A stretch of DNA of 64,000 nucleotides from Chryseobacterium sp. CH25 (GTDB taxonomy: Bacteria > Bacteroidota > Bacteroidia > Flavobacteriales > Weeksellaceae): positions 1 through 64,000 of the forward strand of contig NZ_NRQT01000013.1 in NCBI RefSeq assembly GCF_004119455.1, given 5' to 3'. Every line of letters starts with the position of its first letter. The stretch's first letter is position 1. The notes below the pieces were generated by a model that saw only the letters and a list, made by a program, of their open reading frames with translations, was not told where the DNA came from and did not search any database. This document shows, piece by piece, positions 8,698-17,491 of this stretch. Both the position numbers and the translations under genes were made by a program.

Positions 8698-9066
8698 TTA
8701 CAAGGCTTTTATAGCATGACTGTTATTGATTGTATATAATGAGAATACTGAAAAGACAGCCAAAAGATATAATACAAATAAAAAAAGGAGCTTTCTACCG
8801 TACCTTTTTTCATGTCGGATGATATAAGCCTGTATGAGAAACAGTAGGGGGTATATCAGTATAACCATTGCAAAAGAAGCAAAAAGCAAGGTCATTATCA
8901 GAGAAAATATACTTTTAAAATTAATGGTTTGAAGACTCCTGTTAAAATAAATATGAGCCGCCCTATTCCAATAATAGATAGCTGTTAAAACAATGAAAAT
9001 ACTGAAGCCAACCCATTGAATATTGTATAGGACTTTCCAATTTTTAATGATCCGATTCCTTAACAT
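8698..9066 (-). CDS. Hypothetical small membrane protein
   Basis: 122 residues, no family recognised. Three hydrophobic helices are visible: about 18-33 (VGFSIFIVLTAIYYW), 52-78 (IFSLIMTLLFASFAMVILIY) and 92-112 (LLFLFVLYLLAVFSVF), separated by basic segments. It is 27 bp downstream of another small membrane protein (9094-9318), probably in the same transcript. It could be an inner-membrane accessory or immunity-like protein for the adjacent peptide gene, but only location suggests this. Confidence 0.65.
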   Translation of the reverse strand: MLRNRIIKNWKVLYNIQWVGFSIFIVLTAIYYWNRAAHIYFNRSLQTINFKSIFSLIMTLLFASFAMVILIYPLLFLIQAYIIRHEKRYGRKLLFLFVLYLLAVFSVFSLYTINNSHAIKAL

Positions 9067-9093
9067 AATGTTTGTGACTGATCTATAGAATAT

Positions 9094-9318
9094 TTATTTA
9101 TTCTTCTTTAATCTCTGTATTCTGATAGCAGCAATAAAAGTAACAGCTCCTATAATAAGGCTTGAAAATGAGGCTTTTGCCAGGTTTTCTGTAGGTATAT
9201 ACCTATGACCATCCTTGGTTACAGGGGGATCAATACACTCCAGAATATTAAATATGACCGTTCCGGATAAGACTATCATAATGATGCTTATAAGAAATGA
9301 GATAAAATAAATTTTCAT
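9094..9318 (-). CDS. Hypothetical two-helix membrane protein
   Basis: 74 residues with two predicted membrane helices, about 3-25 (IYFISFLISIIMIVLSGTVIF) and 50-66 (FSSLIIGAVTFIAAIRI). They are joined by a polar loop (ECIDPPVTKDGHRYIP) and the protein ends in a basic tail RLKKNK. It is first of a two-gene unit with the 122-residue membrane protein. The function is unknown. Confidence 0.6.
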   Translation of the reverse strand: MKIYFISFLISIIMIVLSGTVIFNILECIDPPVTKDGHRYIPTENLAKASFSSLIIGAVTFIAAIRIQRLKKNK

Positions 9319-9528
9319 GGCTATATAATAAATACTTGTGTTAGTTTTTAAGCATAAAGATTAATTTACATTTTCCAGTAGTTTTTTTATATGACGAAAG
9401 ATACAATTTAATCTATTGTCCTAAATACTTCAATGAGTATTATATTTTGGTTAAGAAAAGTGGTATGTGTAGGGTATCATATTTATTGCTCAACAATATC
9501 AGTCCCTAATTCCAATGGGGTCTATAGA

Positions 9529-12500
9529 TTAGAGATAGATGATCTGTGTTTTCAGAACTTTTTTGCCTAATCTTTCAAGTATATTCTTGTAGCCCTGTAC
9601 CTGTTCTTCATCCTTGCCTTTTTCCTCTCCGGTTTTAAAATCTACAATAATATAACCTTCTTCACTTTTTAGAATGCGGTCAGGTCTTGAAATATGGCTT
9701 TCTCCATTTTCAGAAATCATGATATCTTTTTCATTGATCACTTCCCACTTCTCATCAAAGAATTCGGCATATTTTTTCACAATCTCCTGTAAAGTGGTCT
9801 GTATTTCATTCTTTTCCTCTAATGTAATCTGACCTTCCAATGCATAACCTTCCAGTACTTTGTTAATATCTTTTTCAGTATTGATTTTAGATAAAAGCTC
9901 ATGTACAAAAAGCCCGATTCTTACTTTCTCATTTCTTACCTGGTAGTTTTTAGATGGGGTAGCAATTTTGATAGAAGTACTCTTTTCATTTACATTCTTA
10001 AGATTCTGAATGTTTTGTGTTTTAAAAGATGAACTCTTGGTTTTGGAGTGCTTTTTCAACATCTCAGGTTTCACCTCATATAAATCAAATGAATCTGCAT
10101 TTTCAGTATTTTTAGTCTGAATAAATTCCAGCAGTTCAAGATTATTTGAAGTTTTATTAGCCTTCTGAAGATAGAAAAATAACTGTTCAACAGGTCTTGT
10201 TGTTGCTACGTATTGCAGACACAATCTGTCAATCAGATTTTTATATGAATTTTTCTTATTGAATTTTTGAATTTCTTCATCATATACTTCCAGATTCTTA
10301 CTGAACTGGTTAATGTTGACGGATTTTAAAGCATCATTCTCGTTTGTTTCAAACCAGTTGGTAAATTCGCTGTCCCTGTTTTTGTTCATCATAGGAATAA
10401 AAACAATAGGAAACTCAAGCCCTTTAGACTTGTGAATGGTCATGATCTGGATAGCATCAATATTTTCTGAAGCCTGAATAGTGTAAGAAGAAGCTTCTTC
10501 ATCCCAATATTTTAAAAACTCTTTGGTGCTTGCACCTGCATTTTGGGTAAAGTTGAAAAGCATTTCTAAAAAGTTCAGCAGGAAATCCGTTTCTTTATTC
10601 TTCACTGAAAATTCATTGATATAATACTCTATAAAATTATACAGGTTGAATCTCGGAAAATGATCCTGTTTTAACTGTAATGAATATTTCTGCTGTATAA
10701 ACTGAAGTATTTCCTCATGACTTTCAATATCCAGAATCTCTTTCATTTCCAGTGTGAAATCTGCCATGTGAATTTTCCCCAATGTATTCAGGTAATACAT
10801 CATCATAATAAGACAGGGTTTGTTCTTTGGATTGATTTCCCATCTTAAAAACTCAATAACCGCTTTTAATGTATTGGAAAGCTCCAGCGTAAGACCTTTA
10901 TCAGAAATCGTTTTGATATTGGTTTCCTCACCATGGTAATTAACCTTTAAACTTCCCAGCTTTTGAGAATAGCTGAAAATATCAAAATTCCCACGGCACA
11001 GAATCGTAATATCGGAAAACTTAAATCCGTTATCCAGGCATTCCTGAATATCTTTCCTCATGCTCTCTGATGTATCATCATAAAACTCTTCATTGGTGAG
11101 ATTTTCGATCAGGTTTACCTTTACGCGTCCGTCAATCTTGGATTTCGGAGTCTGTTCAGCATCTGCCCCGAAAATATTTTTATGTTCCTCTTCCAGTTCC
11201 AGAGAATGATACTGATAGAGTTCATTATTGAAATGTACAATATTTCTGGCACTTCTCCAGTTGTCTTTAAGGACCAAAAGATCCGCTTCTTTGGGAGAAA
11301 ATTCTTTTTTGTTGATAATATCCAGCATCAGTTTACTTTCCCCACCACGGAATCTGTAGATACTCTGTTTAGGATCTCCCACAAGAGTAAAGGATGTATA
11401 TTCTGTGGAAACACTGTGATCTCTCAAAGGAACAAAGTTCTGCCACTGCAATTCTGAGGTATCCTGAAACTCATCAAAGAAATAATGCTGAAACTGTGCT
11501 CCTACTTTTTCATAAATAAAAGCTGAAGGCTCATTTTTAAGGTTCTCATTGATAAGAATATTAAATTTAGACAGAAGAACAAGATCATTCTCTTCCTCAA
11601 TTTTCTTCAGCTCATCCTGAATATCCTTATTCACCTTTAAAGGCAACAGTGCAGATAAAACCTTTTCTTTTTTCTGAGTCTCAATATACAGAAGAATAAG
11701 CTTCATTCTGTTTTCAATAAGCTGATCCAGAATTTCAAAAATTTCAGATTCCTTATGCTTAGATTTTGAAGAGGCTCCTTTTCTGTAATTGTTGATGACA
11801 GATTCTTCCTGGGTAGTAGGAAAAGGAAAACCTGCTCTTTTCTGTTGATAAAAATCAATGACCTTGGTAAAGAAACCACCAATTCCGTTTTTTCCCTGAG
11901 CAAAATCTTCAATCTCAATATTTCTGGATTTGAATAATTCAATAGAGGATGCAGCAAGCTCTGCAGCCTGTTTTTTGTTCAGGACAATTTCTTTACGAAG
12001 CGTATTTTTGATGTTTTCATAATTCGTATCATCAAAACTATCATTGTTTTTCAGGTGTTCATAGTGAATATCCTTTACAAACTCCTTTGCCGAGTCGTAA
12101 AGGTTTTTATTAAGATTGATCCTTTCATTATTTTCAAGACTGTAATCCACATAATCCATAAAAGAATTAGAGATGGTGTCATTCTCACCAATCTGATCCA
12201 GCATTTTATCCACAGCCTCAATTAGAAACGGTTCCGCTTCAATTTCAAGATTGAAATTTTTTGCCAATCCCAATTCATAAGAAAAGCTTCTCACCAGCCT
12301 TGAATTAAAACGGTCAATCGTCCCGATATTTAAAGTAGAATAGTTATGAAGAATATGATCCAGTAATCTTTTAGAACGATGATGCAGCTCATCAATAGTA
12401 ATCTTTAGCCCCTGTTCTTCAAAAGCCTTCTGAATATTTTTAAGATCAGCATTCTCTGCATAATTACTGGCTGAAAAATTCCCAAGCCATGACAAAATTC

Positions 12501-12669
12501 TTTCCTTCATCTCGTTGGCAGCCTTATTCGTAAACGTAAGAGCAAGAATATTCCTGATCGATTGCTGTTGATTAGGATAACGGAGACAGATCATCAGAAG
12601 TCGCTGAACCAGGGCATATGTTTTCCCGGATCCGGCTGAAGCATTGATGACTGTGTAAGAATTTTGCAT
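9529..12669 (-). CDS. UvrD/RecB-like helicase-nuclease (AddA type)
   Basis: A 1046-residue superfamily 1A helicase. Walker A is ASAGSGKT at residues 10-17. The Walker B region is YFFDEFQDTSELQW (about 400), followed by GDPKQSIYRFRGG, a GLEFPIVFIP-containing motif V (about 745) and QYVATTRPVEQLFF motif VI. The C-terminus has a RecB-type PD-(D/E)XK nuclease: RPDRILKSEEGYIIVDFKTG (about 995) and QVQGYKNIL. Known relatives resect double-strand breaks and load RecA. An AddB-like partner is often expected but is not in the flanking DNA shown. The gene is monocistronic as far as can be seen. Confidence 0.92.
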   Translation of the reverse strand: MQNSYTVINASAGSGKTYALVQRLLMICLRYPNQQQSIRNILALTFTNKAANEMKERILSWLGNFSASNYAENADLKNIQKAFEEQGLKITIDELHHRSKRLLDHILHNYSTLNIGTIDRFNSRLVRSFSYELGLAKNFNLEIEAEPFLIEAVDKMLDQIGENDTISNSFMDYVDYSLENNERINLNKNLYDSAKEFVKDIHYEHLKNNDSFDDTNYENIKNTLRKEIVLNKKQAAELAASSIELFKSRNIEIEDFAQGKNGIGGFFTKVIDFYQQKRAGFPFPTTQEESVINNYRKGASSKSKHKESEIFEILDQLIENRMKLILLYIETQKKEKVLSALLPLKVNKDIQDELKKIEEENDLVLLSKFNILINENLKNEPSAFIYEKVGAQFQHYFFDEFQDTSELQWQNFVPLRDHSVSTEYTSFTLVGDPKQSIYRFRGGESKLMLDIINKKEFSPKEADLLVLKDNWRSARNIVHFNNELYQYHSLELEEEHKNIFGADAEQTPKSKIDGRVKVNLIENLTNEEFYDDTSESMRKDIQECLDNGFKFSDITILCRGNFDIFSYSQKLGSLKVNYHGEETNIKTISDKGLTLELSNTLKAVIEFLRWEINPKNKPCLIMMMYYLNTLGKIHMADFTLEMKEILDIESHEEILQFIQQKYSLQLKQDHFPRFNLYNFIEYYINEFSVKNKETDFLLNFLEMLFNFTQNAGASTKEFLKYWDEEASSYTIQASENIDAIQIMTIHKSKGLEFPIVFIPMMNKNRDSEFTNWFETNENDALKSVNINQFSKNLEVYDEEIQKFNKKNSYKNLIDRLCLQYVATTRPVEQLFFYLQKANKTSNNLELLEFIQTKNTENADSFDLYEVKPEMLKKHSKTKSSSFKTQNIQNLKNVNEKSTSIKIATPSKNYQVRNEKVRIGLFVHELLSKINTEKDINKVLEGYALEGQITLEEKNEIQTTLQEIVKKYAEFFDEKWEVINEKDIMISENGESHISRPDRILKSEEGYIIVDFKTGEEKGKDEEQVQGYKNILERLGKKVLKTQIIYL

Positions 12670-12825
12670 TGTTAAAAGAGAATTGAGACTGCAAGTTAGC
12701 TAAAATTTAAAAGAAAATTTAACAATTTAAACAGCCTATTTAACAGTTTCAGCATCAAAAAGCAGAAAGAAATATTAAAACGCGTTAACGGTGGTTAAAC
12801 TTATACAACAATTTAAAAATAATTT

Positions 12826-12833
12826 TAGCTTTG
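12826..12833 (+). promoter_or_regulatory. Possible -7 element of the 12852 gene
   Basis: TAGCTTTG matches TAnnTTTG exactly, 18 bp before the GTG start. No good TTTG lies about 19 nt upstream, so support is partial. Confidence 0.3.
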
Positions 12834-12851
12834 CTCTATAAAAAATAACCT

Positions 12852-13652
12852 GTGAAATTCAAACTACTTCTTTTTCTATCTCTGATTTTTTCTATCCATT
12901 TCAATGCCCAAAGTTACATTTTCGGAAAAGTGGTTTCTGATGGTGGTGCTGAAATACAGGATGTAACTGTAGTTAACATTCGAACTGATGAGATGGTACT
13001 TTCAAATAGAGATGGGCACTTTATGGTTTCCGGAAAAATAGGAGATGAATTACGATTTATAAAAGCAGGGTATGATAGAGTAGTGAAGAAAGTTTCTCAG
13101 GAAAATGTACAGCAGCCCATGAATATCAGTCTTGTCCGGTCAACCATCCAGATTCCGGAAGTACAGATTGCCTTCAAACCTACCGGGAACCTTGCAAAAG
13201 ATAGTAAACGTCTCAGTGAGCCACAAAAGCTGAGATCGTTAAAATCGGAGATGTCAAAATATATGAGAAGTCCTTTAAAGGAACCTTTACCAGATAAATC
13301 GATCTCTAAAACTTTTACAGGCCATGATTATAAAGTAGGGCAGGTGGATGTTTTAGGTGTTATTGGTAAGGCAGTTAGTCTAATTAGTAAGGCAGATAAA
13401 CCTAAAATTACAAAAGCAAATTATATAGAGTATCAAAACTTTATGATACAGCTTAAAAATGAAGTAAATTTAGATTTCCTTAGAAAATATGGGATGGAAG
13501 ATGAACAGATTGATACATTTTTAGTGTATGCGGAAGAAACAAGATACCTTTCTAGAAAATTTAGAAAGGACTTTGACAAAGCTGTATTAAGGTCTGAGTT
13601 GCAGGTTGCTTTTGCAGAATACCGAAAACTAAATAAGCTTGATACTAAGTAA
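12852..13652 (+). CDS. Exported protein with carboxypeptidase-like regulatory domain
   Basis: 266 residues with a GTG start; no in-frame ATG precedes the signal peptide (LLLFLSLIFSIHFNAQ, about 1-19). Residues about 22-95 form a CarboxypepD_reg-like beta sandwich: IFGKVVSDGGAEIQDVTVVN, DGHFMVSGKIGDELRFIKAGYD. The rest is helical and basic with no recognised domain. Such domains in Bacteroidota proteins are periplasmic or outer-membrane associated. The next gene (13711) is a clear paralog with the same architecture, so the pair arose by tandem duplication. The role is unknown. Confidence 0.8.
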   Translation: MKFKLLLFLSLIFSIHFNAQSYIFGKVVSDGGAEIQDVTVVNIRTDEMVLSNRDGHFMVSGKIGDELRFIKAGYDRVVKKVSQENVQQPMNISLVRSTIQIPEVQIAFKPTGNLAKDSKRLSEPQKLRSLKSEMSKYMRSPLKEPLPDKSISKTFTGHDYKVGQVDVLGVIGKAVSLISKADKPKITKANYIEYQNFMIQLKNEVNLDFLRKYGMEDEQIDTFLVYAEETRYLSRKFRKDFDKAVLRSELQVAFAEYRKLNKLDTK

Positions 13653-13710
13653 AATATTGACATTTTTAAAGAGATAAGAACAATTGGATTATAACTTCAG
13701 AAATAGGGTA

Positions 13711-14496
13711 ATGACGAATTGGAAAAAAGGAATTATTTTCCTGATGATGTTATGCAGTAATTTTTTGTTCTCCCAGCAGACTGTAACAGGAAGAATTATT
13801 GATGATAATGGAGAAAGTCTGAGCGCTGTAACCATTGTCAATATGTCTACAGATAAAAAGACATACTCTAATTCACAGGGAATATTTTCTATTGATGCTA
13901 ATCCTAGTGATGAACTGAGGTTTGTAAAAGAAGATTTCAAAAGAGTTTCCAGACGGGTTCTTACGGATGGGATCAATCCACAATTGTTAATAACTTTATT
14001 TCAGATTCCCAAAGATGTTGGAGAAGTGAAAATTGTAAAAAAGCTGTCCGGCGACCTGGAGCAGGATTCCAGAATTGTTGCGAAAGTAGACAGAGGAGAG
14101 CAGGTAAAACAAGCTGTTGGACTGCCTGAACCTGTAGGAAAGATGAGAGAAAAACCGGCAGAAGTAAAAAGTGTTCTTTTGCCTATATTACTTGGAAATC
14201 TTAACGTACAGGGAGTTTATGATTTGATAAGCGGTAAGGCGAGGAAGCAGAAGAGACAGTACAGATATGACGATTTGCAGGAACATATTGCCTGGGTTCG
14301 GAGCAGGGTAGAAGATGATTATTTTGTAAAGGCCGGGATTCCTGCAGATAAAATTTCTGAATTTATTGAATTTTCATTTTTAGCAAAACCTCAGGTTCGT
14401 ACCTATGTAAAAGCGAGAAATCTTTCAGGGGTTATGCTGAGAATGGAAGAAGTGATTCCGGTTTTTATTGAACGGCTTAATAACAGTCATAGATAG
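13711..14496 (+). CDS. Exported protein with carboxypeptidase-like regulatory domain (paralog)
   Basis: 261 residues. The ATG at 13711 is preferred over the TTG at 13684 because it opens directly on a signal peptide (WKKGIIFLMMLCSNFLFSQQ). The N-domain VTGRIIDDNGESLSAVTIVN...GIFSIDANPSDELRFVKEDFKRVSRRV parallels the preceding gene motif by motif. The C-terminal half has YDDLQEHIAWVRSRVEDDYF and a GIPADKISEFIEF helix matching the paralog's GMEDEQIDTFLVY. It lies 58 bp behind the paralog and is probably co-transcribed. The role is unknown. Confidence 0.8.
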   Translation: MTNWKKGIIFLMMLCSNFLFSQQTVTGRIIDDNGESLSAVTIVNMSTDKKTYSNSQGIFSIDANPSDELRFVKEDFKRVSRRVLTDGINPQLLITLFQIPKDVGEVKIVKKLSGDLEQDSRIVAKVDRGEQVKQAVGLPEPVGKMREKPAEVKSVLLPILLGNLNVQGVYDLISGKARKQKRQYRYDDLQEHIAWVRSRVEDDYFVKAGIPADKISEFIEFSFLAKPQVRTYVKARNLSGVMLRMEEVIPVFIERLNNSHR

Positions 14497-14607
14497 ACAA
14501 GGTTTATTCATAAAATTAAGTTCTTTTTAAAATGTTAAAAAAAACTTAAAATATTGGAATGGAAATTGCTGCAATAAACTCATAATCAAATCAAAATCAC
14601 GAATTTT

Positions 14608-15342
14608 ATGAATAAAAATATTATTGCGGTAGCGGTGGGAGCTTTGGGATTTGTTCTAGGCTTAGGATTTTTAGGAAATGCAATCAAAAACAGAAATAAA
14701 TCTGAAAATACCATCTCTGTAACTGGATTGGGAACCAAGCACTTTACTTCTGATCTTATTACTTGGTCCGGAAGTTTTTCTAAGAATAATTCCGATCTGA
14801 AATCTGCTTATGATGAACTAGCTTTGGATAGAAAAGTCATCAATGATTATCTGATTTCAAAAGGAATAAAACAGAATGAGATTGTCTTTTCTTCTGTTGA
14901 TATTCAGAAACAGTTCAGAAGTTACAATGATTCCAATGGAAATTACGTACAGGGAGAATTTTCTGGTTATAACCTGACTCAAAATGTATCTATCGAAAGT
15001 AAGGAAGTCGGCAAAATTGAAAACCTTTCCAGAAATATCACTGAAATTATCAACCGTGGAATTGAGTTTACCTCTTCTTCACCTTCCTATTTTTATACAA
15101 AATTGGCCACGGTAAAGCAGGAAATGATCGCCAGTGCAACAAAAGATGCTAAAGAAAGAGCTGAAAAGATTGCAGAGAACTCCGGAAGCAGTTTAGGAAA
15201 TCTAAAAAAAGCAACAATGGGAGTTATTCAGATTACAGCTCCTAACTCGAACGAAGACTATTCTTACGGCGGAACATTCAATACATCTTCTAAAGAAAAA
15301 GAAGCCAGTATCACCATAAAACTAGAATATGAAGTAAACTAG
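14608..15342 (+). CDS. SIMPL (DUF541) domain protein
   Basis: 244 residues with an N-terminal signal anchor (about 4-25, IIAVAVGALGFVLGLGFLGNA). A SIMPL/DUF541 domain follows: ISVTGLGTKHFTSDLITWSGSF, a central GYNLTQNVSIESK strand, ATKDAKERAEKIAENSGSSLGNLKKA, and a terminal ASITIKLEYEV strand. Family members such as BP26/OMP28 are periplasmic or membrane-tethered and form ring-like assemblies; the precise function is unknown. It ends at a bidirectional hairpin. Confidence 0.9.
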   Translation: MNKNIIAVAVGALGFVLGLGFLGNAIKNRNKSENTISVTGLGTKHFTSDLITWSGSFSKNNSDLKSAYDELALDRKVINDYLISKGIKQNEIVFSSVDIQKQFRSYNDSNGNYVQGEFSGYNLTQNVSIESKEVGKIENLSRNITEIINRGIEFTSSSPSYFYTKLATVKQEMIASATKDAKERAEKIAENSGSSLGNLKKATMGVIQITAPNSNEDYSYGGTFNTSSKEKEASITIKLEYEVN

Positions 15343-15438
15343 ATGTTGATTAGTTTAAATCTCATAAACAGAAAGAATACAACACAAAAATCTGTGATTA
15401 ATCTTATTCAGATAGTATTTCAATAGTAATAAAAAAAT

Positions 15439-15462
15439 AACGCCGGAAATTTTCCGGCGTTC
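15439..15462. terminator. Bidirectional terminator
   Basis: A perfect 11-bp stem AACGCCGGAAA / TTTCCGGCGTT with a 1-nt centre lies between the convergent SIMPL and GNAT genes. The A-run on the 5' side provides a U tract for the minus-strand operon. Confidence 0.9.
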
Positions 15463-15466
15463 TATA

Positions 15467-15979
15467 TTAAGGATAAACAATATCGCAAATTTCAGTTTTA
15501 AGTTCCTCCACATTTTCAGGAGAATAGTTGGCCAACAACCATAAGTTCAGAGACAGCTTCCCTTCTCCATAGCTTGGCTGGATATAAGTAGTATCAATCA
15601 CATCAAAATTGTTTCTCTGATAGAAAGAATAACGTCTTTTAGCATCTTCATTCAGATCTTCAGGCTCGATTTCCAGGATAATTCTCGGATAGTTTTCCAA
15701 TAGATGCTGCATGATGTTAGATCCTAGTTTTTTACTTCTGAAAGCCTCAAACACTTCAAAATGTTCTACAAAAACAAAAGAACTAAGTTCCCATAAGATG
15801 AGGTAGCCAATTGCTTCAGATTCATGCAGTATAGACATAAATTTTACTTTCGGATTTGAAAATAAATCCAGAAACTGTTCTTGATCTCTTTGTTCGTCTA
15901 CAGGAAAAGTATGGGTGTAAGAAGTATAGATTCCCTGAACTCTATGATCTTCAGCAGAAGTAATTGGTAAAAATTCCAT
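15467..15979 (-). CDS. GNAT family N-acetyltransferase
   Basis: A 170-residue cytoplasmic acetyltransferase-like protein. The GNAT core is visible as AIGYLILWEL (strand 4), FVEHFEVFEAFRSKKLGSNIMQHLLE (strand plus acetyl-CoA pyrophosphate loop, variant RSKKLGS of RxxGxG/A), and RRYSFYQRNNFDVIDTTYIQPSY (C-terminal strand). The substrate is unknown. It is the last gene of a minus-strand run (GH3, bshA, DUF2851, PspC, GNAT) and starts 2 bp after the PspC gene stop. Confidence 0.85.
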   Translation of the reverse strand: MEFLPITSAEDHRVQGIYTSYTHTFPVDEQRDQEQFLDLFSNPKVKFMSILHESEAIGYLILWELSSFVFVEHFEVFEAFRSKKLGSNIMQHLLENYPRIILEIEPEDLNEDAKRRYSFYQRNNFDVIDTTYIQPSYGEGKLSLNLWLLANYSPENVEELKTEICDIVYP

Positions 15980-15981
15980 AA

Positions 15982-16203
15982 TTATAAATCAAAAACGCTT
16001 GGTCTTCTTGTGATAAAAATATCTTTAATCCACAAAGTAAATGCCAAACCCAGATAGATCAGAAAGAAAAATCCGGCAGTAGCAAAAGTAGAGTAGATGA
16101 AGAAGATCCTTAATTTGGAGACAGGAATTCCCAGTTTGGCACCCGTTCTTGTCAGTACACCAAACCATTCTCTTTCCATTTTATGACGGATATTACTCAG
16201 CAT
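15982..16203 (-). CDS. PspC domain membrane protein
   Basis: A 73-residue protein with the PspC layout: a short cytoplasmic N-part including GVLTRTGAKLGIPVSKLRIFFIYSTF, then a hydrophobic helix (ATAGFFFLIYLGLAFTLWI, about 41-60). The canonical G-V-xG-x(a)-xxG core is degenerate. PspC proteins act in envelope-stress signalling in some bacteria, but no pspA or pspB is nearby, so only the domain is assigned. It lies 1 bp from the DUF2851 gene stop. Confidence 0.85.
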   Translation of the reverse strand: MLSNIRHKMEREWFGVLTRTGAKLGIPVSKLRIFFIYSTFATAGFFFLIYLGLAFTLWIKDIFITRRPSVFDL

Positions 16204-16204
16204 T

Positions 16205-17464
16205 TCAAGATTCTTTTAAAAGTTTAAATCCAATACTGCAAGTTAAGCAATTTTTTTCTTCACATGAATTTTTATAGTGATAAATGAAGCTTTGGCTTTC
16301 CAGAGCATTCGTTACGGGAACTCCAAGATTTTTCCAGTTCTGGATGATTGAGTTTTTTTCAGCAGAGATACTTTGATAGAAATCTATGATCTTATCTGCG
16401 ATTTCTTCACTGTGGTATTTATGATAAGCATACTTTAAAGGAAGAATAGTATTCAGAATAATGAGGTCTATAAAATCCTTACTCAATGTTTTAGGCTGTA
16501 CTTTTGAAATCGTTCCGAAATTAAAATGATAGTCCCAGTATTCAGAAGCTTTTACAGATTTAAAAAGATCATACAATTCTTCAATACGTTCTGCTTCCAT
16601 GATTTTTGAGAATAGATTCTGATGCTGATAAAGACTGGCCAGCTGAGACAGGCGGATCGTAGGAAAATTAGGGGGCCTTAATCTTAAAAATTTAGGATGA
16701 AATACTAGATCAGTAAATTTGAACTTTGCTTTAAGGAAATCAAATTCCTGTTTCCAAATTTTCATCTGCCCATCCTCAGGTTGAGTAAGCCATCCCGAAA
16801 TACCAAAGAACAATGCTTCAAGCTGAGGTGGATTTTGTCGGATCTTATTGATAATGCTGTAATCTACACTTTCTGCAATCTGTTTAAAAATATGAGCATT
16901 TACTTTTAGCCCGAAAGAATAGGCCAGGCTATGGAATAAAACGGCTTCAAAATTATTTTTATAAAGAGCTAAACTTTGCTCGAGCTCAGCAGATTTTTCT
17001 TCCAGTTTTTTCAGAATATTTCCCTCATGAAAGTTTACAGGAATTTTATCTCTGTTAAAAATGTTTTCGCAAGCAATAAACTGATTTCCATTAATTAATC
17101 TTTCATATTTCCACACTATATCTTCATCTATATAATGTTTCAGTTCAAGAGTGGGAACTCTCTGATCGGTAAGCGTACTGATTTCAATGTCATGCTGAAA
17201 AACAACATGTAGAATAATATTCTGATAATTCGGATCCTGAGAATGATTGTGAAAAATCCAGTCCGAAGAACGGATATGAAGTTCTATATTTCCGGCAAGA
17301 ACTACACCGTTGATTTTAATTTTTGAATCGAGAAAATCCGGGCCGGCATCTTTATTCCATTTCCCAAATTGTATAATTTCAACGGAATTACCTTCAATAT
17401 CTTTGAAGTCAAAATATTTGAAAACCTTATAGTTCCAAAGATATTGAAGTAGTTTTTCCGTCAT
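16205..17464 (-). CDS. DUF2851 family protein
   Basis: A 419-residue cytoplasmic protein typical in length and sequence of DUF2851 of Bacteroidota. Features include LLQYLWNYKVFKYFDFKDIEG at the N-terminus, WNKDAGPDFLDSKIKI, an ELHIRSSDWIFHNHSQDPNYQNIILHVVF segment recalling nuclease-like folds, and a C-terminal cluster C...CEEKNCLTCSIGFKLL that could bind metal. The biochemical function is not established. It lies 27 bp downstream of bshA and is tightly coupled to the pspC-like gene. Confidence 0.88.
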   Translation of the reverse strand: MTEKLLQYLWNYKVFKYFDFKDIEGNSVEIIQFGKWNKDAGPDFLDSKIKINGVVLAGNIELHIRSSDWIFHNHSQDPNYQNIILHVVFQHDIEISTLTDQRVPTLELKHYIDEDIVWKYERLINGNQFIACENIFNRDKIPVNFHEGNILKKLEEKSAELEQSLALYKNNFEAVLFHSLAYSFGLKVNAHIFKQIAESVDYSIINKIRQNPPQLEALFFGISGWLTQPEDGQMKIWKQEFDFLKAKFKFTDLVFHPKFLRLRPPNFPTIRLSQLASLYQHQNLFSKIMEAERIEELYDLFKSVKASEYWDYHFNFGTISKVQPKTLSKDFIDLIILNTILPLKYAYHKYHSEEIADKIIDFYQSISAEKNSIIQNWKNLGVPVTNALESQSFIYHYKNSCEEKNCLTCSIGFKLLKES

Positions 17465-17491
17465 AGTGTGACGATAAATATAATAGAAATA

